Shown piece by piece: positions 1-11,000 of a stretch of 64,000 nucleotides of DNA. The notes beneath the pieces were generated by a model. It was not told the DNA's origin and did not search any database. It saw only the letters and a program-made list of their open reading frames with translations. The position numbers and the translations under genes were made by a program. Each line of letters begins with the position of its first letter. The stretch's first letter is position 1. Origin of the DNA: Fennellomyces sp. T-0311 (Eukaryota > Mucoromycota > Mucoromycetes > Mucorales > Lichtheimiaceae); assembly GCA_025266875.1 (NCBI GenBank), contig JALLLT010000001.1, positions 1,860,001 to 1,924,000 on the forward strand. Direction: 5' to 3'.

Positions 1-1640
1 AAAGTGGCGTTTTACACACCCTGCTGAATTTCTGACTGTGGATTAAATGTTAGGGATCGGTTCAAAAAATCTGTGCAAGCTCTGCAATTCGACATGATCA
101 TATGAAAAAGTGCGAACAAGTTAATCCAATGTTGTAGTAGAGCATACGACATCGCTGTAGACATAATGACTACCACAACTACAAGATCGCTGATGATGAT
201 GTTCTTATGGTAATAAATAGACTGCTTGCCATACAGCCATACGGTATTATCTACTACAATCTTGAATTAAATTGCAGAACTTGCACATATTTTATCCGGG
301 CCCATATTTTGGACCGGATGCACGGATTGAAGTGAGCATGCCAGCTTTTGATCGAGCTACACCAGATCTTTTGGTATGTGTGTACTTCCTTAAATTTTCG
401 ATGGGGGTTTCAAAATTCGATGTGTGTCGTCTCATTGAACTTACATACATACCCTTTACATACCTTTGAATGAAGATACGTACAGCCGATACTATCGCTT
501 AATACATGAATTATGCATGCCTACATAGTTGTTAAAGTAGCCACACCCCAAACATGCCAGCGATAACGTATGGATCAGCACCATTTGTTTTACACGATCT
601 CATCCATGATCTAAAGTGAAAGTTATAAACGAATTTCGGATTTGATCTACGCGTCTTCCTATTTTTTCTTAGTAAAAGTTCAATACAATTGATAGGCTTT
701 AGAGTCTTTGATGGTTACGTTTGAAGGTTAGAACCTTTTCTAAAGACATCTTTCCCGTGTGTTTGGAGCGTATGAATGTTACCACACGTTGCGATTGCTC
801 GGGTAGCAAGGAATGATGGTGGAGATAAGCAGGTACATGTCAAGGGGTAACGTTTGAAGGACGATTACTTTTTAATGTAGCTACGATAAGCAATGTGATA
901 GCTCTCTTTGATTTTGCGGTTGCCGATATATTCATTAACACGAGCTTTTCTGTGCCTGAGCCCATGGTAATGTTCTCATCTCTCATTTGCACCTGCTTGA
1001 ATAATATTTAATTATGCACATTACTTTTGCTGGAACCCTCTTAAAGGAGTTGCCTTGTCCAAATAGACTTTCGGTACATATTGCGAAACCATGCGCTACA
1101 CTATCCTACTCGCCGGAACTATCTTCCAGATATGGTCACTGTACTTTAAAGGTTTCACAGCGAAGATCGTAGTAAGCTCGAAATTCATCTTTGATACCGC
1201 AATATGTTTAATTAGCTTGGAAATATTTGAGGCCTTGAGCCCTCGAATAAAATATAATTAGCACGGACAACGTAAAGTTGTCGTACGCTCATTCGCCATT
1301 GCCATTTCGAATTGCAAGGTACAAGGGGCTAGTTTCTGTTCTTGAAGTAAAGTGTTTTTTTAGTTGCGTGATTGCCTACGCATTTCTGCTGCTTGTTTTG
1401 AGGGAGAAAACTACTCTTACCGAAGATTGATACGAGCTGTCCATGTGTGTCTAAGGTCTCAAGAACGAATGTCTGTGCATATGATTGGTTTCATATCAGA
1501 AATTGAGGCACGCACTACACTTCTGCCGACGCGCTCTTTTCCCTTGACTCACGGTGCTGTGGTTTCCCAGCATGAACATATGAGCAGAAAAATTGAGCTG
1601 CCGTTGAGAAACTAACAAAACCACAGCGCTCACTTTCTAC
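1..1640. other. Gene-poor, AT-rich stretch with one candidate exon
   Basis: I recognise no gene here. One stretch at about 272-375 (+) reads like an exon: it is open, follows a CAG acceptor and ends at a GTATGTG donor. Its peptide contains FYPGPYFGPDARIEVSMPAF. No flanking exons could be joined to it with confidence, so it may be a relic. The rest has scattered stops in all frames. Confidence 0.3.
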
Positions 1641-1668
1641 CCTCTTCTTTTCTTCTTTATTGTTGACC

Positions 1669-2283
1669 ATGTCCGACTCCGCGCGCACTCTTTCTGCTGC
1701 TGCTGCTCTTGCTCCCGTTTCTCTCGCTGCTTTGGTTATGCGCCTTCCCCTCCTCCCTCACAATCTTAGCGACTCCCTCATCCTCCTCCTCTTTGTTGTT
1801 CCTTGCCTCTCTCGCCGTCGCACTTTCGACGAATACACCCCGCTCCCACCCATTCCTTTGTCACCTGTCCTTGCCTCCTATCTTAACCACTGCTTTCATG
1901 CCTCCCCCAGCCGTTCCTTTGCCATCTTTTGGTAAGCATACTCAAGAATCAAAATGGAACGAAGCGCTTTGTATTGATTTTGTTCAATCAAACTAGGTGG
2001 TCATCATGACAATGACAGTGTTGTGGAGAATGAGAACAGAGAAGAAGGTGTATGTCTGTCGGTGTTTGCTATGATGCCTGTGGGCGACGATGACGGCGTG
2101 ATACGTAGCATCATCGAGCGGCTCGCTTTTCTGTGTTTCCTTGATGAGGGTATCGAGATCCCGGAAATGGGCAACGACGAAGACGCCCGTATGGTGCGTG
2201 CTCCCCGCTCGGCCCGAAGCATATGGCAATTGACCAGCCATGTCCTGTGCTGCTGCCTTACAGCCTTCTCTTTTTTCCTTCCC
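1669..2283 (+). CDS. Possible spliced gene of unknown function
   Basis: A CT-rich leader of the kind seen before fungal start codons precedes an ATG at 1669 (protein begins MSDSARTLSAAAALAPV). A second frame through the same CT-rich tract is hydrophobic and proline/serine-rich. It ends at a good donor near 1933, with an acceptor at about 1996. The following exon is open and acidic (it contains NDSVVENENREEG and PVGDDDGVIRSIIERLAF) and runs to about 2280. The two first-exon frames differ by one base and no intron reconciles them. The model is therefore incomplete, or the gene is broken. The opposite strand of 1993-2241 is also open (82 aa) and could be the real frame. No family was recognised. 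Confidence 0.25.
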
Positions 2284-2417
2284 CCAGCGCGAGAAAAGTA
2301 TGATAACGGTGAAAAAAATTCTCTCTTTCTCTTATACACATTAGCCTTAGACTATACACCTTCTCTTATAATCCACGCCCCCCTCCCCAATTTTGTATAC
2401 CCTGGGACCTCGGCTTT

Positions 2418-2612
2418 ATGTCTAACGACATTTCCAAATGGACGATCAGCGGCCACACCCAATATCATACGGAAACTGGGATCGATGGTAAGTTCTCTGC
2501 ATTTAAACTGCCCCAGGATTCGAAAACTAATTTCTGTTCAGCCATTTTGTATCCTTTCGAGGCCGTGTTCCTCCCACATGGCGAGCAAGCTGGGCCTAAT
2601 CCAGCAGATTAG
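2418..2612 (+). CDS. Possible two-exon small protein (46 aa)
   Basis: ATG at 2418 begins MSNDISKWTISGHTQYH. Exon 1 is 2418-2487 and exon 2 is 2542-2612, joined across a 54-nt GT-AG intron with correct phase (70+71 nt). The product is 46 aa and ends in EQAGPNPAD. The intron length fits the other introns in the window. There is no recognisable domain, signal peptide or membrane segment. The gene is small enough to be a chance arrangement. Confidence 0.3.
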   Translation: MSNDISKWTISGHTQYHTETGIDGKFSAFKLPQDSKTNFCSAILYPFEAVFLPHGEQAGPNPAD

Positions 2613-2839
2613 CGTCGGTCATACGTACACTGGCCAAGCACAAAACTGAGGTACCTTGAGCGTATGGTCGAAGCTGAAAGTACCATAGGGCGCGCAGACT
2701 GTTGCTTTTACCGCCGGATTCGGGTAAGTGACGAATAAATAGCCTTTGAAGACAAAAACGAGCTCATACTTGTATTATAGCATATAGAATGCCGAAAGAA
2801 ACGAAGTGTTCTCCGAAGGTTCGTTGACTACTCGAACAT

Positions 2840-3250
2840 TTTACGGTGTTGTGTGGTATCATTTAATGAGAAAAGGCTTTCGAATGACGGGAAAAGAAAT
2901 AAGATTATGTTTTATTGAAGAAAGCTACTCTCTATTTTACTGTTAATAAGCCGGGACGGAGAAGACAAATGCTTTGTATAATAGTCCCAAAGGTCCATGT
3001 TATCACCGAGTTTCATATGATCTTGCCATATTGTCGAAGAGACCGAAGGTATGAGATTAAGCTAACGGAGTTGCTTTACATGATCGGTAAAACCGAATCA
3101 AGGCTGCACGTAAGAGCAAATAGGGCAATCGATAACTGTACGGCTGTTAACGTCGTAATAACAGTGTATATAATCAAGGACTAAGGGAAAACATGGAACC
3201 ATGGGTGATGGTGTATGTCGAGGATATGACAAAGCAGACTTCCTTGGTAT
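2840..3250 (+). repeat. Dispersed repeat copy (partner at 16640-17020, inverted)
   Basis: This segment aligns by eye over about 380 bp with the reverse complement of 16640-17020, with roughly three of four bases matching. The shared start is GAGAAAAGGCTTTCGAATGA. Shared peptide blocks include CRRDR, KLT, SRLH and IDNCTAV. It corresponds to the downstream half of the decayed reading frame at 16480-17470 and has stops in every frame. Confidence 0.6.
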
Positions 3251-3399
3251 ATATGGGAGAGATTCATGGTGACCGTGAAACATACATTCAGCTCGTAGAT
3301 CAGAAGTCAAGCTATTCACGACAGCTAGCAACGAAGTCGAGGATCTCTGCTGTACATACAGCAACCAAGATCTAAGAGTAATAAGCGGAACATCGAAAC

Positions 3400-5005
3400 T
3401 GTATATTTTATATCACTTAGAACACGATTTTTTCGCTTCGCAACCACCATCAATTATGAAAGCAAAAACGGCGAAGTTCATCTATGAACAGATTTTCTTA
3501 CTAATAGACATAACCAGCGCGCAATGTCTTAACACTTTTCAGGCTTCAGTTCATGTTTCGACATATAATCGAAAGCGATTATTGGGACAACAACGACACC
3601 AATGCAAATGCTGGTGAAGCAGTCGTGCAGTAGATGGACATTCATAGGGACCTTACAGAGACTTACTTGGGTAAAGATCGCGACACAATACCGCCCACAA
3701 AAATTCCAAGAAAAGTGTTGCTGGATTTCTTGTCGATTGCGAGACGTCTGTATATCTTCTGGGACAGATCAAAAATATAATTGCACAGAACAATACAAGT
3801 TCGCTCATTTGAAAATATATCAGCCAATACGTGATATCTCTAATATAGCAATGTTCTGCCCAAATTCGACATACTCAACCTGTCTCAAAGACCTCCCTAG
3901 AAATCTTACCGTAACTCCTACCAACCTGGTCGAGGTTTTATATTTTTGGATTGCTTGGATCTTGACGAAGTGGTAGATATACAGCCCTGTTGTTCAATGG
4001 CAGGAAATTGCGTCGTTAACATTAGCAAACTCGGCTCCATCTTGTATCTGTTCCAAACCAGCTTATATAGCATTTATATGACTGATATGTTATATAATGT
4101 ATGCGCTCTCCCACCCGCCATATATCTTCTCCTCACTTATGTTCCCATATCATTTCATTTTATATTGATTAAAGTATGCTTCTAATGCTCGTATGGATCT
4201 TACAGCTCGTCATAATAGACTGGGCAAAATTATGGAGCTCCGTGTTACCATTCTTTCCGAACAGAGAATGTTTGTAACAGTCTTTCCCCAGTACTTGGAA
4301 GATCTCCAGAGCGCTCCTCCAACTATATGCAGCTGTTATGTAGCCAATTATACTTTAGTGAGATACATGGACGTGCCTGTCTTATTTTCTCATACCTCGG
4401 GTCTGTATATAATCTTCAGTATCGTTCTGTCCACCAATGCCAAATATATCAATTACACCTTGCTATTTGTCCTAAATTCGATATATCTTGCTCAGTCTAA
4501 GCTAGGCTGCTGATAGCGTTTTACTGCACGCGATAGCCGTGTTCTACGCATTTTGAAAGCCAGAAGTTACATAATATGCTTAATATTCGACAAAGTTAGG
4601 TAAAGAAAGTCGATATCAGAAATTGTTTCATAATCTTTAGTTTTCTTTTTAAAGTTTTCATTTTAAAAAGGCTTTGTGCTACAAGTGCTATTTTTAACGC
4701 CATAGTAATGTAATGCTAACTGGATGCTCACGTGCAGCTCTTCAAAGGTATATACCTATTTAGAGTATTACCATGGCATGATAGATCAGCTTTCTATCCC
4801 TTGATAGAAATACTAGAAGGGTTAAATATGCTATCTGGAGTAATTATAGCTGCTTCCGATACCATGTATTGCTATGTTATACATTCAGCCCACTTTTGAG
4901 GCGTAGTAGTACATCATCCTAAATATAACTAGGAAAATACATATATTAACACAACTTGTCGCAATCAAGTAAGAGATGGGAAAATAACATGGCTGAGGCC
5001 TCGTT
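3400..5005. other. AT-rich intergenic region
   Basis: No recognised gene. Open stretches at 3602-3976 and 4193-4513 are rich in Ile, Tyr, Leu and Ser, as expected of AT-rich non-coding DNA. They share short motifs such as CCAAATTCGACATA versus CCTAAATTCGATATA, so they may be diverged copies of one old repeat. The last few hundred bases are the upstream region of the P450 gene. Confidence 0.4.
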
Positions 5006-5009
5006 GTTG

Positions 5010-5017
5010 TATATAAA
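5010..5017 (+). promoter_or_regulatory. TATA box of the P450 gene
   Basis: TATATAAA lies 44 bp before the P450 start codon at 5061, followed by a T-rich leader. Its position relative to the ATG fits a short 5' leader. Confidence 0.5.
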
Positions 5018-5060
5018 CCGCTCCATTTTTTTTTAGTATGTGTAATTTTTTTACACAGCG

Positions 5061-8000
5061 ATGTCTGATATCCTTCCATCAAACCCTATTGCTGTCGCGG
5101 CTTTGGCAAGTGTTGCTACATTTGGGCTCTTGGCGATAAAGTATAACAACAGAGCTGCCTTCACTGCGCGTCGCGACGACTTACCCACACTCCCTGGAGT
5201 GCCTTTGTTTGGTATATTGTTTGCTCAGATTGCCAACAAGGACAGAATTCTCGATTATATATTAGAGCATTTTAACAAATTTCACACAATGACAATGTGG
5301 GTTTTTTGTTATCTCTATACATACAAACAAAACTTTACCAATGTGTTTGTAAAGGTACGGATCAGCTTTGGGTTTCCCTCCATTCGTTGTAACAATAAGT
5401 CCCGAAAACGTCGAGCATATATTGAAAAGTGAGTTGCTATTCCTGTATTTCACTTTACCTTTGCAAATCTGCAAGCTTCTTAAAATGGACTATAAATAGA
5501 TAACTTCTCAAACTATGTCAAGGGAGCATTCTTTGTGTACGTTCACCACGGCTAACCCATCACCTTAACAGCGATGACAATCCTTAGAACTCCATGAATG
5601 CTATATCGATGGAAATTTATGGAACGCCTGACTTCATTTTCTTTCATGGAAGTACGTAGATTCATGGAGTTTTATAGGGATTAATAGCTTTAGTATTTCA
5701 TGGTGCTTCAAAGTTTTATATTGTCTTTCCGATTCACCCCCTCATACCGCTGCTAATAATATATTGTCCAATTACGCATGATGTATTTATGATTCTCTTC
5801 TTTATGCTATTGTTCAGTTGCTATACATCATTGCTTTCGCGAAGTGAAGTCGTAGGAGTTGGACGGGTGTCTTTGGTTTGCAAGACAGTCTGTAAGTGAT
5901 GGCGCACTTAGTAAAGTGCTCTTGCTTTCAACGGTATGACTTACTGAAGTGTCCTCTGCCTAACTGGAGGTGCTTCGTCCCGAGCGCCGAGGATTCTCAG
6001 CTGTATACAGCGATCGGACCTTTGGCATTTGCTTCTGAGCACCTCTGTTATTGCTCTTGTACTTTCGTTTTCTAAAGTAAAGAAGTACTTCTCAACATCA
6101 TATATGAGACATAGGAAGATTAAAGCAAAATACCTTTGGTTTGTTAGCTCAACGCTATTTCAACAATGTTTTGTTAATTCAGCTTGTTGGTCCCGTAATA
6201 ACTTTCATCAGTAGCGGACGAACCTATTATCTGAGCCATCATCGGCTGGATCTTCGGCAGAAGAAACAGGTTGACCTTGAGTGGGTAAACAAGCTTGGTC
6301 TTGAGTAGATGACGACGGGTAACCTTGAGCAGATAAAGCAGGTTGGGGTTGAGCACGTGAACCAGCTTGGCCTTCAGTAGATGACGATGGATGAGCTTGA
6401 GCAAGTGAACGTCGGGCACGCTTTGGTCTACAATAATATAGCTGTAAGTAAGAGTTCATATAGTATTACCCGTTATACTTGCTTTCCATTGATTCGATAA
6501 TTTGCCTTGTTGTCCCATGTCATCTCCAAGAGATGGTCTGCTGCCCAGTTCGCCACACACTCATTGAGAGCGACACTTAGACTGTCATGAACAATTTGCT
6601 CAAAGCTCAAGATCTCCGGCTCGCGTAGGCTCCAGGTAATATCGTTCCAATGTGCGTTGTTGAAACGTGCAGTCTGTGGGCTTTCGGAAAGGCGACCAAC
6701 TAGGGAACTTACAGCTCGTTGACGGTACCTGCGCATCGTCTTCATGACACGCTTGACACGATCGGCATCCAAGTCGCCATTGCGATTCACAACTGCAGCG
6801 ATGTCACTGTCAAAGATCTTGTATACCTTTCTACCGTTGATCACATGGGGCTCAGGCTTTTCAATCGAGCGTACGGGTGGTCGTGCGTCAACGGCTGATT
6901 GTCCCTCGGAACTAGGCGGATCCTGGCGTTCAAGGAAATGCTTAATCTCATTCTGGTCGTTGCTTATTTGTTCGAGTCGATTCGTCAGGTCTTTTAATTG
7001 ATTTTCTACTCGTTCAATGGGGGTGATCGGAAAAAGTGTCATTTTGTAAAAAGACGCGACGTAACTTTTTTACTGCCCCAAGCGGCCCTTTTATGCAAAT
7101 TCGCATAAACGACCGCACCATCTATTTCTACAAACCATGCCTTACTGTGACACCTGTCGCTTAGACTACACAGAGAAAGAGTTCAATGCTCACTTTCAAG
7201 AGTGTTATGCAGCGGCGCGTGCAGAGATCTTAGCGAAGGAAGCCCATGTTGACAGATCTTGTATCGCGCAAATGGACATTGATTCGTTCGATCCCGATTA
7301 CGCTGTTGACAATGACGATCCAACGGCAAGGGGATCTCCAGAAGAGGACAGCGAATACGACTCTGAAAGCTCTGAGACAAGCAGTACTGATAAGTATTCC
7401 GACGATGAAGAAGAACAGGAGCAGGAGCAGGAGCAGGAGCGTGTTCTGGAACTGCTGTTTGGTACATCGACATCGGGGCAACAATACGAACAACAGCACG
7501 AGGTCTCAACTCCAACTGTCGATGATGGTGTGAGCCCGAAGCCGTTCCATATTTGTCAAAGCAATCCAAAGCAGAGCAAGACGATGATTAGGAGTTTGGG
7601 TCTGTACGCTATGACTAAAAAGGAGAATGTACCGAGACGCGTCGTTCGTAGCTTCTTGGCATTCATCAATACGATACTAGCAGAAGAGAACTTAGGTAAC
7701 CACTTCCTTAATAACAGCTGTGATAATTGGGCTAATCATTTTATATGGCTTACCAGCGGATTTAGCATTGATGTCAGAATACAAAGCCGAGAAGCGGATG
7801 ATTGAAGCTTATCAAGTGAAGACACAAGATCCTCATATTTGTCCAAAAGGGTGTATGTTATTCATGGGCAACGAAACTTCCTGTGACAAGTGCCAAACAC
7901 CCCGTTATTCTGAAAAGATGGGGCCATGTGGAAAGCCAAAGCCAAGGGCCACAATGAAATATATCCCTTTACAGGATCAGCTGGCACTTTTGTTGGGAAG

Positions 8001-11000
8001 ACCGCAATCGCGCGAACGCATTCGAGACCTACGACAGCTCCCCCTACAAACCGGGGACAATGTTTTACAAGATATCTTCAATGGAAGTACGTGGATTGAG
8101 AAGCAAAAGTCGCTCTTCACCGGCCGCTACGATATCGCCCTTGGCTTGTACGTGGATGGATTCAAGCCCTTCAAGCGCACCAAAAAGTCTCTTGCGCTGG
8201 TGCACTTAATTGTGTTAAACTTATCACCCATGGAAAGGTATAATGGTACACGTATAACACATAGTGATGATTGCTAAGAAGAGCTTAGATATCTAGATGT
8301 GAATATGGTTCAAGTAGCCGTCTTGCCTTCCGGGGCAAAAACAGAAAATATCTTTTCTTTTCTGTCACCATTATTGGAGGAGCTCCGTAGCCTGCAAAGT
8401 CGAGGTATTATGGTAACAGGTAGCGATGGCGAAGCGATCATTTCAAAAGCGCATCTGCTTTTTGCCACAGGCGACATTCCTGGAGCAGCGCTTCTGTGTA
8501 ATCATGAAGGTCACCAAGCAACATACGGATGTCGCATTTGTACTATCCAGACCGTGCCATTATTGAGCGTAAAGGGAAAAGGGAAAGGCCGTTATTTCCC
8601 AGGAAGTGAGGATCCTGACCAAGAAAGACAATTAAGTGACTTTGTATCCACCGGGGTAAGTACTTATTTCAATTTAAGTTGAAGTAATCCTTTACTTATT
8701 AGTAAGCTTAATAGGCGTTAGGTCTTCGGGGTCCTACACCATTTGCAGAGCTGCATGCATTCCATGGCCCTTACTACTTTGGATTGGATGAACTCCATCT
8801 GATTGGGAGTAACATTGCTCCGCATCTTTGGAAGATGACATGTGCCGATAGTGAATCACCATTCTCATTGCCCAATACCGTAAGAAACAGTATCGGATTC
8901 TGCGTGACACAATCAACCGATTTATTGCCTGCGACTTTTGAAGGGAGAATGATCGGTAAGTCTTGCTATATAGTAAAATGAATGGCCATCAACTAACTTT
9001 GGATGTATAGACGTTTTTAGAACACCTAAACATGCTCGCTCTGTCGACTGGATTGACATGCTTCTATATGTCGGACCAACTTTGCTGGTAGAGTCATTCA
9101 AAAGCAGTCAAAACTGTGATACGGACGCTATTGGCAACTTCATCAATCTGATCATAGCATGTGGCCTGGCACTCAGATGGGAGATAGATGACGAGGACAT
9201 TGGTGTTATGGAAGAGTCAGTATTATGCACACAGCTAGCGTACCATATTTCATTCTGATAAACACTTTGTCCTATTACTCTAGATGCGTACAAGGCTGGC
9301 ATTTTTTTGCTCGTAGTTCGCTTCCGCACAACCTGTATACGTCATGTATGCACTATATTCAACACTTGCCCACCGCCGTGAGAAAACTGGGCCCTCCACG
9401 GAGTTATAGTGCACGATCTATGGAAAGAACAATTGGTGTCATTAGTAGACGCATCAAGTCAAAGTTGCAGCCGGAGGTCAATGCCGGAAATGAGTTACTT
9501 CGAGCTGCAGCGTGCCGTGATTACAATTTGGTTTCTGAAGCATTAGGCATGAGCAGCACAACCACCTTGCACAAAGTCACAACAGTAGATAACACATGGT
9601 ATCAAATTGGTGATAGCACAACGGAGCCACAAATATGGAATGTTACGAGGAATGAAAAAACCACTACCTATTCAAGGTGGAACTTGCATCATCATCTACG
9701 GCGCTATTGGCAAAGATCTACAAAAGATATGTATACAAGTGACGGCACACCAGTGATCAATCCTCCTCTACCAGAGATTGAGACCGGAATTATTGTTGGA
9801 GCGAAGTATCATAATCGCGGAAACGTGATCGACTCCAAGATTTTTGTCTCAATCGCAAAGAAGCGTAAGGCAGACTTTGTCCAAATCACAATACCATATG
9901 ATATACGATCGAGCAACGTGAGAGCGCGTGTTGATCCAAAATGGGGGACATTCTTTGGAGAGATACAAATGTTCTTTGTGCATAAGTTTAAAGGTAATTC
10001 GGCATTGCAGCACTTTTATTTTTCGGTCACTTTCTCTACTAATTGATTTTCTAGATACGGAAAGGTTACTATGTCTTATACGTATCTATACCAAGGTCAA
10101 GCTAAATGAAGCTGGGATGCCTTATGGGCCTGAGTCCCACGGAAATCCTCGTTCCGGAAAGCTCTATGTCACAGACGCTGCGCATATTGACGGTGCTAGT
10201 GGATATATTCTTTCATCAGAGTTTGAGAACCGACTTTACTATGTGACTCCGGGAATGACCCCTTATTGTGTGCGGTTAGGCGACGCAAGCAAGTTGGTAA
10301 CATGATAAAAGGATATACTGTATTTTTGGTAGCTTAATTGCATTGCATTCATTAAAGTAATTGCTTGTACTCTTGGGTGATAATGGATGTTAAAGCAGTT
10401 TCATGGAGTTTTATAAATGTTATTCATGGACTTTCATGGAAATGATCATCTTGAAGTGCCATGATTCACTTTTTTTATTTTCTTTCATTACAATTTCATT
10501 GTGGTTCATGGTAAAAAAATAGTTCATTGCTTTTAAGGCAGCTTCATAGCGTTCCCTTACACTTTTTAATGGACTTTTATTCCAATGACTTCCATGAATT
10601 TACATAAAAAAAAAGTTCATGGATTTTCATATATTTTAATATTGTTCTAAGCAGTGAGTATGGACTTTAATGAATATTCAACTACTGTAACGGAAAGGCT
10701 GGCCGTGGTGGTTATCACACGTAATAGTTTCTTCAAGCTGATGTCTTTATAGCAGAAGTATCAATGATTTATTTGGCCATGGTATCTTTGCTGCAAACGG
10801 TGAACAGTGGCGATATCAACGAAAAACAGCGAGCTTAATATTTAACATGGCTGATTTCCGTGATCATTTTACCGAGTAAGCAACTCTTCTTGCACAGTCA
10901 ACGATAATGTCATATGACCTTATATCTCATGATAGAGTTTTTGTACGAGAGCTTGATGTACTGTCCAAACATGTACTTGATAAGGCTGCGGACACCGGTG

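Larger units (their letters stand above)
5544..10710 (+). mobile_element. Complete TNP2 (CACTA/EnSpm-superfamily) DNA transposon
   Basis: The element is 5,167 bp. Its ends are imperfect inverted repeats that both begin CACCACGGC, instead of the textbook CACTA. It is flanked by a 3-bp target duplication GTT (5541-5543 and 10711-10713), as expected of this superfamily. Inside are subterminal repeats at both ends, an intact spliced TNP2 transposase on the plus strand (7137-10305), and a second gene on the minus strand (6208-7042). The two genes are transcribed divergently from a 94-bp gap. It sits 7 bp inside intron 3 of a P450 gene in the same orientation. With an undamaged transposase and both ends present it looks autonomous. 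Confidence 0.92.

Noticed and set aside
2004..2339. Minus-strand genes over 1993-2339
   Set aside because: Two overlapping open frames on the minus strand compete with a plus frame that has splice sites; they were left as shadows.
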